DNA of 64,000 nucleotides from Colletotrichum lupini (taxonomy: Eukaryota; Ascomycota; Sordariomycetes; Glomerellales; Glomerellaceae), in contig NC_064676.1 in the NCBI RefSeq assembly GCF_023278565.1, forward strand, positions 6,882,001-6,946,000. The letters are read 5' to 3'. Each line of letters starts with the position of its first letter. The stretch's first letter is position 1. Positions 1-16,313 of this stretch are shown piece after piece. Position numbers and translations under genes: made by a program. Below the pieces are notes generated by a model. That model was not told where the DNA came from, searched no databases, and was given only the letters and a program-made list of their open reading frames with translations.

Positions 1-1727
1 TTCTCCTCCTTCCGGGCTTGGACATCGAGTTTCCTCTGCTTTCGCCATTCCTCGGCATATCTCACGCCGAATCCGTGCTCGAAAACTACCCTGATCTCCT
101 CCAACGTCATGTTCGCTGCTTCAGGGAAGCAGAAGATCACAAACACCCAGCCCAAGAAAGATAGCCCAGCGTATAAACCAAACGTGCCTGATGGGGTCAT
201 GCCTCGCATCATTGACAAGAACGTCGAAGAGACGATGATGTTCGGACCCCAGTTGAAGATGTTGATCATCATGGTCCCCATAGCTCGGACTTCCATAGGG
301 AGAAACTCGTTCGCCTGCCACGGGACACAGCCCAAACCCGCAGCGTAGAAGGCCACGAACATGATCATTGCAACCAGGACCAGGGTTGCGGGCCAACCAA
401 CTTCCTTGGTGGTCAGCTCTAGAGTGTTGTTGTCCAAGGGGATCCAGTGGAACGCAATGGCGGCAACGGCAAGGCAGACGGGCATACCCCACATCGTCCA
501 GAGCAGGATTCTTCGCCGGCCGATTCTGTCAATAAGGAAGATGGACAATACTGTGAAGATGAAGTTGGTACCTGCTACAACGGTACCAACAGCAACGGGG
601 TTCGAGAAGCCGACGATCTGGAATAAACCTTGAGACTCTGATTAGCATGGCACACGCAGCACAGTGTATAAGGATTCGTGGCACCGTACTGGAACTGTAA
701 TACATAAGTGTATTAAACCCGCAGAGCTGCTGGGCAGCCATAAGGCCACAAGCTGAGGTAACTGCTCGCAGGTTGGCTGGGACCTTGAATAGGCTGGTGA
801 CAGACTTTCGGAGGGAAATTTCTTCGTTGAGGACCTTGGCTTGGTTGATGCCGCGCTCAATGGAGATCACTTTGTCCGCGATTTCATCTTCACTGCCGTT
901 GGGGTAGATTTGTCGCAGAACCCGGATACAGTCGTTTCGGTTGCCGTGGAACATGAGTTGACGAGGTGACTCTGGACACCAGAAAAGGAGAATACCGAGT
1001 ATGATTGAAGGAACCCCGCCGATTCCAACCATGTATCTCCAGCCGTGTGCGGTCGTATTGAAGGCTGCGGCGAAAGCGTACGCAAGCACAGATCCGGCAC
1101 CAAGGAAGATCATGTCGATTGAGATCATTCGGCCTCTGAATCTGGCAGGGGAAATCTCTGCGATGTATAATGGCACGATCTAAGAAAACAACCTATGTTA
1201 GCACACGGACCCCGGTCAAGTCTGTTGCGGAAAAGCATAGAGATATAGAGGCTCACCATGGATGCAGAGCCGACACCAAAGCCGATCACAAGTCGACCAA
1301 CGGTCATTTGCGCAATCGTGAAAGAGGTAGCCTGGAGCAGGGCACCGATCGTAAAGAGGATAGAGGCGAACCAGATAGCAGGCTTTCTTCCGTACTTGTC
1401 AGCAGTAATACCGGCAATGACGGCGCCAATCAAGGCTCCGGCTGCGGTGACTGCCGTGATCAACTCCTTTTCTGAATGAGTCAGGTCTTTGTTGTCGAGG
1501 TCTTGACCGATAACAACAAGAACTCCGGAGATGACGCCAGTATCGTAGCCAAAGAGCATGCCTCCGATCGCGGTTGCCGCAACACAGAGCCAGACAAAGG
1601 TACCTGGCTTGGTTTCCTCGATCCGCTCTAGGTCACGGTTCTCTATGGCCTTGACTGCGTCGCTGACTGCATTGTTCTGCTCGACGTGCTGGACGCCCTG
1701 CTTGGAGGAATCATCGGGCAATCCCAT
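1..1727 (-). CDS. MFS sugar/myo-inositol transporter (3' end outside window)
   Basis: Twelve-helix major facilitator of the fungal sugar-porter family, closest by eye to yeast Itr1-type myo-inositol:proton symporters; a plasma-membrane location is expected. Proposed exons are 1727-1257, 1179-690 and 628 to beyond position 1, giving 529 codons in the window with no stop. The N-terminus is cytosolic and charged. Helix 1 carries GYDTGVISG, followed by the sugar-porter loop with DKYGRKP, then PLYIAEISPARFRGR and PESPRQL after helix 6. The second half has QQLCGFNTLMYYSS and DRIGRRRILL, and the last visible part has the PEAANMTLEEI motif expected just before the C-terminal tail. The introns (1256-1180 and 689-629) have GT..AG ends; the second uses a GTACGG donor chosen because it keeps the LFQIVGF frame. 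Substrate is inferred from family resemblance only; a hexose or polyol is possible. Only a few dozen C-terminal residues should be missing. Confidence 0.85.
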
Positions 1728-6738
<5,011 letters not shown>

Positions 6739-7905
6739 CTAGATCCAATGAGTCTGTTCTAGCAGACCTTCACTATGTTGACGAAGTATTTGAAGCTTAT
6801 GATCTGTGTTCCGCCAAGCCTGACCGGGAAACGTGGAGCCCCACCGCAGGACATCGCTTTTCGTTGACCGAAGTACCTGCTCAAGTTCGAATTGTACTTT
6901 TTCATCAACGTGAGCACCTTTGGCGAGGAGACGTGCAAACGTCTTAGGCAGGACGTCTGGGGAGGTAGCGAGCATGATGGGGTTCGCTCCAGCGCCGGGT
7001 TCTCGTGTGGACAGGTTTGGATCAGCTCCGTGGCGCAAAAGTAAGGCTACGATCTCATCGCAGAACGAACGGGCCTGTTGAAGAACGGTACCTAGAGGAG
7101 TTTTCGACCACGGTTCCGGTCCATCGGCCTCGTTTACATCTGCATTGTGCTCTATCAGTGTCTTCACCACTGGAGCTTGATCGCTCCAGAGTCCAATATG
7201 AAAAGCAGACACATTCGGGCGCATTGAAGAAACGTTCTTCGAATTGGGGTCGGCCCCGAACTTCAGCAGTGTGCGAATCGTGCTGACAGGATGTTTTTGC
7301 TCAATAGCCGCAACTAACGGGGTCACGTCATCGTTGTTCCACGTATCTGGCTGTCCCAAGGTATTGACTCCATTGGAAAACCCTCCGGCGAGAAGGGCTT
7401 CCATGAGCTTGGGACACTTGACTGAGTGAAGAAGATAGCTCTTCTCAGCCCAGACGTTTTCGATTGAGTGGCAGGCCTTGAGGAGATATCGTGCAACCTC
7501 GATCTTGTTGTTCTCGATTGCAACACTTAGTGCAGTCTCTCTCTGGAGAGTAGCTTCAGCATCATAATCAGGATAAATGACAGGACTGAGGGGGCCTGCC
7601 CCGTGAGCAATAGCCATCTTCACGGCACTCAGTCGGCCGGTTCTAGCACCCCAAATGAGGGCCTGGTGGCCATTGAGTGAGTCTAGGCGGTAAAGACTCC
7701 ATCCGAAAATAGCTGCACATTTACGCGAGCACCGAATGATTGATAGAGTATCCTTTGCGGGAAGATGAAGGCCAATTTCATTCAAGATCTCGTATGGGAG
7801 GTCGTCCATGAATTGAAAGCCTCGACTCTGAGGTTTAGTCTCCACCCTGGTTCTCCCCATTGCGAGGATCTTATGAAGGCTAAAGTTTGTCAGTAGGTGA
7901 TTCAA
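6739..7905 (-). CDS. F-box-like and ankyrin-repeat protein
   Basis: A single open frame of 388 codons. An F-box-like segment lies near residues 33-75 (DDLPYEILNEIGLHLPAKDTL, then CSRKCAAIF and LYRLDSL), the form that binds Skp1 in SCF ubiquitin ligases. It is followed by about six ankyrin repeats (GHQALIWGARTGRLSAVKMA, ETALSVAIENNKIEVARYLL, VTPLVAAIEQKH..LLKFGADPN, SAFHIGLWSDQAPVVKTLIEHNADVN, LLLRHGADPN, NPIMLATSPD). The combination suggests a substrate adaptor whose ankyrin stack recognises a target, a very expanded fungal class with mostly unknown substrates. The first Met is at 7905; Met16 at 7860 starts just before the conserved part and could be the true start. No intron is needed. The SCF role is inference. 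Confidence 0.85.
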   Translation of the reverse strand: MNHLLTNFSLHKILAMGRTRVETKPQSRGFQFMDDLPYEILNEIGLHLPAKDTLSIIRCSRKCAAIFGWSLYRLDSLNGHQALIWGARTGRLSAVKMAIAHGAGPLSPVIYPDYDAEATLQRETALSVAIENNKIEVARYLLKACHSIENVWAEKSYLLHSVKCPKLMEALLAGGFSNGVNTLGQPDTWNNDDVTPLVAAIEQKHPVSTIRTLLKFGADPNSKNVSSMRPNVSAFHIGLWSDQAPVVKTLIEHNADVNEADGPEPWSKTPLGTVLQQARSFCDEIVALLLRHGADPNLSTREPGAGANPIMLATSPDVLPKTFARLLAKGAHVDEKVQFELEQVLRSTKSDVLRWGSTFPGQAWRNTDHKLQILRQHSEGLLEQTHWI

Positions 7906-9067
7906 GCCTTGAGTAAAAGTTGAAGAGGTTGCGGAATGGATGTACCATACCAGTTATATTCGAAGCCTACTATTGTGTTACGAACAACGAATATAGTCAA
8001 GCGAACAGGATGATCGATTGACGGGCAAACAGGCCGAAATGAAAGTGAGGGGTATTCTCACGGGTCGTTATAGAGAGCTGTATTGAGATAGGCAACACAG
8101 GGCCTGGTCGAGACAAATCTGGGTGAAAAAGAGGGAGGGAGGAACGAGGATTTGCGAGGTGCGAGACAAAAGGCGACTGTGATAGAAGGGTTGAATACAG
8201 CTCCTGGAGCTGGCTAGTCAACAGTACGAGAAATAACACTCACAAGCACAGCGTGGCAGCGGTACAATGGTGAAATCGATAAGGAAACTTGTCTGCTCAC
8301 AAGCGTGAATGAAAATTTACAGGTGAATCAGTCCAAAAATTGTAAACCTGAGACGATGCCCGCTGTGCGTTGACTCGGCTATCGGTCGGGGTTTGACCAA
8401 CGAGGTTGCCAAAGTCTGGGGAGTTTTTTATAGAGATTCAAAAGAATAAACACCCTGACGTTCAAAGTTTGCTTCCCATTTGGATTCCTTCATTTCTGTG
8501 GCGATACGCAGCTCGTGAGAGGTCAGTCGTATCGGAGATAGATCGATCTCAAGGAAATATTGACTCAATTGAACGAAAAGTGACATGATGTCCGATCATG
8601 CTGGCGAACTAATGTAGTAGGCAGCGAGTCATCGAGCAACTTACGAACGATAGCTTCAATCGGAACATGTTTGAGACCTACCACTCAAGTGCAAGGTGGT
8701 CCGAAGGAGATATCGCGCAATGAGCCATCGACCCTGCGCCGTAGCAACGTAACCCTGCGTACGTTTTGGAAGCCTGGACAACGGTGACCTCGAGTATTGA
8801 GTTTGACCTCTTTCTCCGTAGACGGCTTTGATATGCATGATTTTCCGCAGAAATTACATGACTTTCAGTTCATTGATAACCTTCCACCATCGTCTTCCAC
8901 CGCAGCATTTCTGATTGAATCAAAAAATTCACTTCCCTCTTGATCATAAAAAACCACCAGGATTCCCTCAAATCTCCTAAGCCGCCAAAGCTACTGTAGT
9001 AATAGTCACACAGTCCCTTGGAAGTCCTGACACTCGAACACATCAACGACAGTCACAATTCGTCAAG
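7906..9067. other. Intergenic region, divergent promoters
   Basis: About 1.2 kb between the start of the minus-strand F-box/ankyrin gene and the start of the plus-strand F-box-like pseudogene. The small frames (7997-8239 minus, 8656-8838 minus, 8406-8588 plus) show no domain. Nothing further is recognised. Confidence 0.6.
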
Positions 9068-10551
9068 ATGGAACAAACCTCACAAGACACATACTACTCA
9101 AGCGGCCCAGGCTCACTCAATAAAATCACACCACGAGCTCTCCTCAACCTCCCATCCAAAATCGTGGAACATATCATTCACGCTCTGTGCCAGTCTTGCC
9201 AGTCGTGCGATCACGGCTGCGAGCCTACAGTGGCCGGGCGTGGTGCCCTCGAGAACTTAAGCTTGACATGCAAAACGTTTCGGTACCTTGCCGCACCACA
9301 CTTGCGACATACTTTCAGCTTACATCACAAGCGCCTCTCGTATCCCATCACCTACGATGCCCTGGTTCGTCAGCGAGGTATCCAGTAGGCCCATAGGGGC
9401 GGCTCCTTGGCCGACATTCGATACGTTGAGGCCAATCTCTTTCTTTGGTGTATATGGCTTTGTCCCTGATAACGCCTCTGTGTTTGCCCTAATGACTTAC
9501 ACCCATCAATATCGAGAGCGTTAGCATCGTTACCAAACTTCGAGAGGCTCGACATCATCGTCGAGGGGTCTCACTCGTCTCAAGGACGCCAAGCTTCACA
9601 TCACCGATTCCAAGGCTGGCCTGTCTACAGGTCGATCAAGAGTCTCCGTTTTCTCTGCACTTTCTCTGCGCTTGCTCTGCAGAAGGCCAGGCTGTATCAA
9701 CTGAACTTACTCCCGCGTGGGGTGGTAGTCAACTGATTGGCAAGCTTCCAAATATCACCAGTCTTCATATCCACGGCATCACACAACTCAAGTTCTTGAA
9801 CGATCCCGTGCCCTGTCACGGTTACCCAACCTTGGTTCATCTCAGACGCCTAAAGCTAACACACTGCCGATTTATCTTCGCAACTTCTTTCAGCCTCTGC
9901 TTGAGTGCTGTAGATCGCTGGAGGTCTTCATCTTCAGTCGGGACGAGTCCCCCGACGGTAGCATCATCCAAGAGCTGAGTTGGAACAACTGGAGCCTCGA
10001 TTTGGAGATCACCCCACGTCAAATAGTTGATCAAATCAGCATAAAGGTACCCAAAGCCCTGAAGCATTTGGTTATCGGACCATGGTTTGGGTGGGAGGGT
10101 CAGTACGCACCGACGCATGTGTATTACCGCAATCGTAATCAGTTCATGCAGGAGAAGCTTGCAAAAAGGAATGTTATTGGATCGCTTCGGCACTTTAGGA
10201 ATCTTGAAGAGGTTCATCTTTGTCAAGATGTGGTACTTGGACCCCCCAAGTGCATGGCCCCCGATGAAAATGGGTACCTTTTACTAGAAACGCCACCTCT
10301 CAGCTTGAAGAAGCTCAAAATCTCGGGGACAAAGGCACCTCACATCTTGCTTGATAAAGCTCCTCGAGGCGACATGTATGATGAACCTCCACGAGATTTG
10401 TTTGAGCTGCACAAATCCGTTCGTGCATCAACTTGACACCATTGAAGAGCAGCAGAGCTTGATGAGTGATTGGCCTAGGATTGATGAGAAGGATCTGATT
10501 TATCTCACGAAGGGCTTCAAACAGAAGGGTGTGGCCTTCTATGTAAATTAG
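9068..10551 (+). pseudogene. F-box/LRR-like protein gene, broken by several frameshifts
   Basis: The 5' part encodes an F-box-like helix set: ITPRALLNLPSKIVEHIIHAL, then ENLSLTCKTFRYLAAPHLRHTF, the usual opening of fungal F-box proteins. The frame stops at about 9388, but coherent protein sequence resumes in other frames: SLADIRYVEANLF just after 9400, LRRLKLTHCRF near 9840, YLRNFFQPLLECCRSLEVF to about 10430 (LRR-like, LKKLKISGT), and a last piece VHQLDTIEEQQSLMSDW ending at 10551. At least four frame changes are needed and no plausible introns cover them (the gap near 9380 would need a 19-nt intron). The gene is therefore best read as decayed, although assembly errors cannot be excluded from the sequence alone. 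Confidence 0.7.
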
Positions 10552-12848
10552 CTGCGTCATTTGCTTGACATTTTCTTGCGAAGTTAGTGGTCAGTCAATT
10601 AGGCGGACCAGGGAGGTAAGCAACATGTCATAGGGTCTTTCTTAATACAACTACATTTGGCAATACTATCCCATAATCTGCTAAATGTGTCAGTGCATCT
10701 GTTCAAACACTTCTCTGCGTACTGACTCCATCTGGTAAGCACGCGCTTCGTTCAATACTACGACATTAACCCAAAGAAACACGATGCGATATCCCTGAGC
10801 GATTCACCTCACCGAGTCTCACCGAGAATGACCGAGCCATCAAGGTCGCGATTGTGGGTACTCCTCGGTAAACTTCGGTCAGAAAACTGATGGGTCCCGA
10901 GGTTCAGGCGGGGCGCTGACACATCAGCCTGATTGGGCGATCTGGAACTGCATGGAAGGATAATTCGCCGGCCGGCCGAACTACAGGTCCGGACGGGGCC
11001 GAATTGGGAGCTTCGACCGTCGGTGAAGCCAAAAAAAGCAAAGGGCACACAGAGTTCATTCCCCACGAATTGCCTCGGCTCGCCCACTCCCATTTCAAAG
11101 CCGCCTTGGACGCCGTCGCCGTCGTCCAATCGGGACTCGCCCAACCTCACCATGTTCCATCCATCTCGCACTCGCAGGGCCTTTTTCGATTGGCGATGAT
11201 TAGTAGCGCGTCCGGTGCCAGCCAAACAGACAGCCCAGCAGTCACGCCAGTATCTGCACGTACGGAGTATTACGAATACAGATAGCTGCGAGAATTCAGG
11301 AACGAGGATTCAACCCCGACAGCCCCGACACGAGGTACACGAGGTGGATGATAATCCCGATTATCTCTGGACCTTTTGAGTTTCAGCATTTCTAAGCCCG
11401 GACGGCATTGCACATCCTTGGCCCGCCCCAAACCCGCTTCTCGAACACTCAACCCACCCCGCGACCCTCCTTTTGGGATCATCAATGGAACGGTCAACGG
11501 CCAGCACCCCAGCACATCTCCGTTCCCGACGTCCCCGTTCCCGCATGGTCGCATCGGCCGCAATCGCAAGCATTGCAGCTTCGCTTCCGGGGGACCCTGA
11601 GAGCTGTCAGTTGCACTACCGAGCGATGGGCGAGGGGCTGATGACAACGCCGCCTGCGTGTTGTCCAGTGGTGCCTCTCGAATCCTCCGACGTCCAAGGC
11701 TCCAGAGTTCAAGGGAGATAATGTCCCGCCGTGTCTTCAGAGCCTCCGACAGGATGAGAGATCTGATAGGCCCAATGCAGAGAGCTGAGCAAGAGATGAC
11801 AAGTTGAGGTGCCATTGTCTCAAGCCTCGGCATGTCGTCATGCTCGATTTTATCTAGCTCCACCACGGGAACGAGACGAGGCGCAGACGCGGACGCAGAT
11901 GCAGACATTGCAGACGCAGTAATCCGCCGCCTTTTGGTACGGAAATCTTCCTGAACTCCTGGAGCGAGAGAGTCTGCGACCTGCCACCTTCATATCGAGT
12001 ATCGACCTTGTGTCCTGCCCCTCGGAGCAGAAGCAGTCTAGCTAGGGTCGCGCGTTGCCCGCAGCCCGCCAGCCCCTCCTTAACCCATATGAAGAAAAGG
12101 TCCGGTGGGAAAAGACCCTCCGACTCCATTTGTTGTTCGGGCGGCCACTCCGGGGAAATCGGCCACACGCCACACCCACACACCCATCTTGGTTTATCCA
12201 TCCACCACTCTGCATCCGAAAGTCTGCTAGGTAGACAATCTGTGTGCCCGTGGTACTGTGGTACCGTATCACCGTGTGGTGCGTCGACTGTTCGAAAAAG
12301 GGGACAGACACAAAGCAAAGTGAAAGGCAGAGGAAAAAAAAAAAAAAAAAAAGAGAGCCTCCAGGCCCCATCCCTACTAGCCCATGCTCCGTGCGCCGGA
12401 GAACATTCCTCGATCGTTCGCCAGCTCGTCGAGTCCTTCGGAGCTCGTGCGGGCCAATGTCCCGTCTTGGTCATCCTGCTCCGGCGCGGGGCATGAAGTC
12501 ATGACATGAGCCAAAGGCAAAAACTCGGTGCAAGCGACTCACGCACCAAGCGTCCACCGCTGGCACCGCACGCTTGACCGCGGCCATGAAGCTTGGAGGG
12601 GTAAGTGTAATCCGCGAAAGCGGCGGAGGAAACGTGGGACACGAAAGCAAACGGGCGATTTCAGAGTTTGCGAAATAGACTGGATGTCCCGACTACTAAA
12701 AGAGCTCCCTCTGCTCCTCTACTCTCGGCTTGGAAAGGCTCTGTGAATCAGTTGTCTCGTATTCTGTGGTGTTTGCTTATAATCTCAAATACATACCATT
12801 CGTCTTCCTTGATACCCTTTCCTCTTTCCACACAACATCATATCCAAA
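10552..12848. other. Intergenic region with low-complexity stretches
   Basis: About 2.3 kb without a convincing gene. Several overlapping frames of 60-212 codons on both strands (for example 11270-11908 minus, 11854-12474 minus) are Pro/Arg/Ser-rich and lack domains, as expected from GC-rich non-coding DNA. A run of 19 A residues lies at 12334-12352. Short repeats of CACCGAG occur near 10810-10830. The last 200 bp are the presumed promoter and leader of the reductase gene at 12849. Confidence 0.55.
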
Positions 12849-13966
12849 ATGTCGCAACAAAACCTTTCCGTCGTGCTGGCCGAGCGTCCCACGGCCGAGA
12901 TCATCCCCGGCAAGACCTTCAAGACTGAGCAGAAGCCTATCCCCAAGGCTGAGGACCTCAAGGATGGCGAGATCCTCATTGAGAACTGGTACCTCTCCCT
13001 TGACCCCGCCATGCGTGGCTGGTTGAACGGTATGTCGAGACCTTTACACTCTGCCATGATCATCTTCGCGGGGACAAGTGCTAATCAAACTTCCATCTAG
13101 ACCGCCGCTCCTACCTCCCTCCCGTCCAAATCGGCGAAGTCATGCGCGGCGCCACCGTCGGCCGCGTCCTCGCCTCCAAGTCCTCCAAGGCCAAGGAGGG
13201 CGACGTCCTACCCTCCTTCGGCGGCTGGGCCGAGTACAGCGTCGTCCACGACAGCCGCGTCGAGCCCGTCTCCTCCTTCCCCGCCGTCTCCCAGCCCATC
13301 GACTACCTCTCCGGCATCGGCATGACCGCCCTGACGGCCTACTTTGGCATGCTCCGCGTCGGCGACCCCAAGCCCGGCGAAACCGTCGTCGTCTCGGGCG
13401 CCGCGGGCGCCACCGGCAGCGTCGCCGGCCAAATCGCCAAGCTCAAGGGCGCGCGCGTCGTCGGTCTCGCCGGCTCGGACGATAAGTGCAAGTGGTTGAC
13501 GGAAGAGCTCGGCTTCGACGTCGCGCTCAACTACAAGGACCCCGAGTTCAAGCAAAAGTTCAAGGAGGCCACGCCCGACTTCATCAACGTCTACTTTGAC
13601 AACGTCGGCGGCGAGATCCTCGACATGGCGCTGGCGCGTGCCAAGGAGTTTTCGCGCTTCGTCATGTGCGGCGGTATCAGCCAGTACAACTCTGCGACGC
13701 CGCAGGGCCCCAAGAACTACGCCAACATCATCACCATGCGCATCAAGATGCAGGGCTTCATCGTCTTCGACTTTGTGCAGGAGTACGGCCAGGCGCGCAA
13801 GGATCTTGCGCAGTGGCTTGAGGAGGGCAAGATCAAGCGCAAGGAGACGGTCGTCAAGGGCGGTCTCAAGGCGGCGGAGCAGGGTCTCGTCGACCTGTAC
13901 AAGGGCATCAACACGGGCAAGCTGATTGTCGAGATCAAGAACCCCAAGGATGCGGCCAAGTTGTAA
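12849..13966 (+). CDS. MDR-family NADPH-dependent reductase (zinc-free, PTGR/CurA type)
   Basis: A 348-aa medium-chain dehydrogenase/reductase of the leukotriene B4 dehydrogenase/quinone-reductase-like branch, which reduces activated double bonds or carbonyls with NADPH in the cytosol. Exons are 12849-13029 and 13101-13966; the intron starts GTATGT and joins G|AC. N-terminal signatures include WYLSLDPAMRGWLN and, after the intron, DRRSYLPPVQIGEVMRG, typical of this branch. The Rossmann part has GAAGATGSVAGQIAK and GLAGSDDKCKWL, then ALNYKD, VYFDNVGGEILD and MCGGISQYN. Catalytic zinc ligands are absent, as expected for this subfamily. The very GC-rich coding strand gives a long antisense shadow frame, which is not a gene. 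The physiological substrate is unknown. Confidence 0.92.
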
Positions 13967-15167
13967 AGGAATCCCGAGCCAAGATCTCTGAGGAATGATT
14001 TGATGACACTGTAATTTTATGCATAATGACCAGATACTGGCACATATAGAAAGGCATGCCAAACAAATTGGAAAACATTACAAATATCTTTTGTCTGTAC
14101 TGGTGCTTTGGGTGACCTGTCTGCTCTCAGTGGAGGCCCCCAAAAGCCCGAGACTTCTGTGTTGCTAGCTAGATATGGAGGATGGAACCTGAATAAGAGA
14201 CATGATCACCCCGATCATCTTGTTGGCGATGTCGTTGCTGTTGGTGAAGCATTGAGTAAAGGGCTGGTATCGTTGTGTCGGGGACTATGCCAGTACCCAA
14301 CATGCAAAGATAGGGGGTATATGGATGTAAGCCATGCAGTCTACAAAGGGACCCGCTCCTGCCACCATCACCAACCGGTGATCGCCATCCTGCCCCAAGC
14401 TCCTCCTTTCTGCCGGGGCCATCCCATCTTCAACCATCGACTTTCTCGACGTTGCCCCGGACACAGCTCCAAACACACGCAGATAGATCTTTGCAGATAT
14501 TCGCAGCACCTGTTTGAAGTCCAAACGTTTGCATGCCTCGCTACGTCGACATGGCACATTGCAATTTCCTTCTCTGAGTTGCAAGGCACCACCTCTTTTT
14601 TAAGAATTCACCAGCGCGGCTCGCTCGGAGGCTTACGGAGAAGACCCCAGCACCACGGCGTCGCAGGTAAATTTCCTTTCAGGAGGCTGCGCATTCCCAA
14701 CGTAGCGAGAAGCGAACCCTCTTCGTACGATTCCTAGACGAACAGAGACGGCGATTACGACTAGAGTTTCAGGCTTTGAAAAGCTCTACTTCTCACGCTT
14801 CCTGTAGCGTTCTTACCGTGACCGACCACCCCCCGCCAGGTCTGCGTGCCTCGAAGCGAGACATTCCACTCCAGATCCACTCGAACTTCTTCACCTCTGG
14901 AATGCGCCCAGCCTCGAGTAAATGGAAGTGATAACTCCCACCCATCGGGAGACGGCCGTTTAACAAGGACGGGACGATTGGAGACACAAAAAACAAGAAT
15001 GCTTTTTTGCAAACCGAGAACTTGAACACAACAAAGAAAGTCGAACACGAGTCCATGATACCCTACAACACATCCTCGACGTATCCCTAGTCGGAGCTTG
15101 CGAAGCCCACGACCCAACCCGACGTACATATCCTTCAAGTCAAGGTCCTTACTGTCCAACCTCGACG
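13967..15167. other. Intergenic region, no supported gene
   Basis: About 1.2 kb. A 209-codon plus-strand frame (14108-14737) and two minus-strand frames (14761-15264, 14285-14584) overlap each other, have no domain or start context, and look like chance. The end of the stretch should contain the promoter and leader of the gene at 15168. Confidence 0.55.
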
Positions 15168-16067
15168 ATGGCTTTGTCTTCAGAAGAAGCCGCCCACCTC
15201 CACAGGCAGGCAAAACGACGAGCCGAACGAGCCGCAGCCGAGATGAATTTCCGCGAAGTGACATCGGAGGAGTATCTCAAGAAATTAAGGGCCAAACGGC
15301 GCCCCGGGAGACGATTCGAGATCGATGATACGCCTGCCGCGGTCGAAATCGGCGAGGAGCCGCTACATCCGCAACGAGAATTCAAACTTTCGACAGGCTC
15401 CGAACGGCAACGGACACATACCCGCACGAAGTCGACACCGACAGCGAACGCAAATGGATTATCATCTGGTAGCCGTCGAACTACGCTTGGGGGTCCAATA
15501 GCCAGGAATACTCTCGGAAAAGCTTCGGTTCCCTCTCAGAGGCTTGCTGCTCAGCAGACGAAAAGCCAGCCCAACCTTTTCCTGCAAGCTGCGCAACAGC
15601 GGACGAACCCCGCCATCACTCATGCCAACTTGGGCACGATTACGACAGTCTCGTCATTATCAGCTCAGCCGCAAAGATCCAAATCAAGCTTGAGCATGTT
15701 CTATCCTAAAAAGCATGTTCGTCGCGCAGCGTCAGTGTCTGTCCTGTCGTCAAAACCCCTGGAGTTGGATCCGATAGCCACGGCTCACCACTCCGGCCAC
15801 GCTCGAAGTCAGTCGCTTGGCAACGCTCTCTCTGTCGTTGATACAGCACCGCAGCCTGTCGCGCTCAAGAAGCGAGGCTCGTTGCGCATGCTGAAAGACA
15901 AGATTAGGAGAGTAGCCAGCTCCTTTGAACTTCGATCGACCAGAAGCGACGGTTCGGGGAGTAGTGATGATGATGGCTTGAAGAGCCGGTCCAGTAAGAG
16001 TCTTCTACTGCGGACGAAGAACAGATTTGGCTCGCAGCATCGACTTGGGACTGTAAGCGAAGAATGA
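15168..16067 (+). CDS. Basic, Ser/Arg-rich protein of unknown function
   Basis: A single open frame of 299 codons that I do not recognise. The N-terminus is a strongly charged predicted helix (residues about 4-50, rich in Ala, Arg and Glu: EEAAHLHRQAKRRAERAAAE), followed by RRPGRRFEIDD. The rest is low-complexity and probably disordered, rich in Ser, Arg and Gln. Phosphorylatable-looking patches such as RSKSSLSMF and KRGSLRMLKDKIRRVASSFE occur near the C-terminus. There is no membrane segment or signal peptide. The consistent codon use and absence of a competing frame support a real gene. It may be a nuclear or scaffold protein, but that is a guess. Confidence 0.65.
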   Translation: MALSSEEAAHLHRQAKRRAERAAAEMNFREVTSEEYLKKLRAKRRPGRRFEIDDTPAAVEIGEEPLHPQREFKLSTGSERQRTHTRTKSTPTANANGLSSGSRRTTLGGPIARNTLGKASVPSQRLAAQQTKSQPNLFLQAAQQRTNPAITHANLGTITTVSSLSAQPQRSKSSLSMFYPKKHVRRAASVSVLSSKPLELDPIATAHHSGHARSQSLGNALSVVDTAPQPVALKKRGSLRMLKDKIRRVASSFELRSTRSDGSGSSDDDGLKSRSSKSLLLRTKNRFGSQHRLGTVSEE

Positions 16068-16313
16068 GCGACGATGAAGATCCGGGGTGGTGCCACAAGC
16101 CAGACCTAGTCATGCGTGGCTGAGGTCCTTTACGCAGACACCACTGGAGAACGTCCACACTGTGTACGATTGACGCGGACGAGATACGACAGCTCTGAAT
16201 AATGGCGTAATGTAATTCATACAAGACTTTCGCATTTGTTCATATCTAGGCAAAGATACCCGATGTATGTTTCCTTCCATCCCGCCGTGTCTATCCGAAG
16301 TCGCGACGCAGCA

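Noticed and set aside
11270..12474. Overlapping minus-strand frames of 212 and 206 codons
   Set aside because: Low-complexity Pro/Ser/Arg content, no domain, no convincing start context, and equally long frames on the other strand.
13208..14062. 284-codon minus-strand frame opposite the MDR reductase
   Set aside because: It is a shadow of a very GC-rich coding strand with strong third-position C/G; it has no domain and an unnatural Asp/Glu/Leu/Val/Arg-rich composition.
14108..14737. 209-codon plus-strand frame
   Set aside because: No recognisable family, membrane or signal features, and overlapping antisense frames of similar quality; likely chance.
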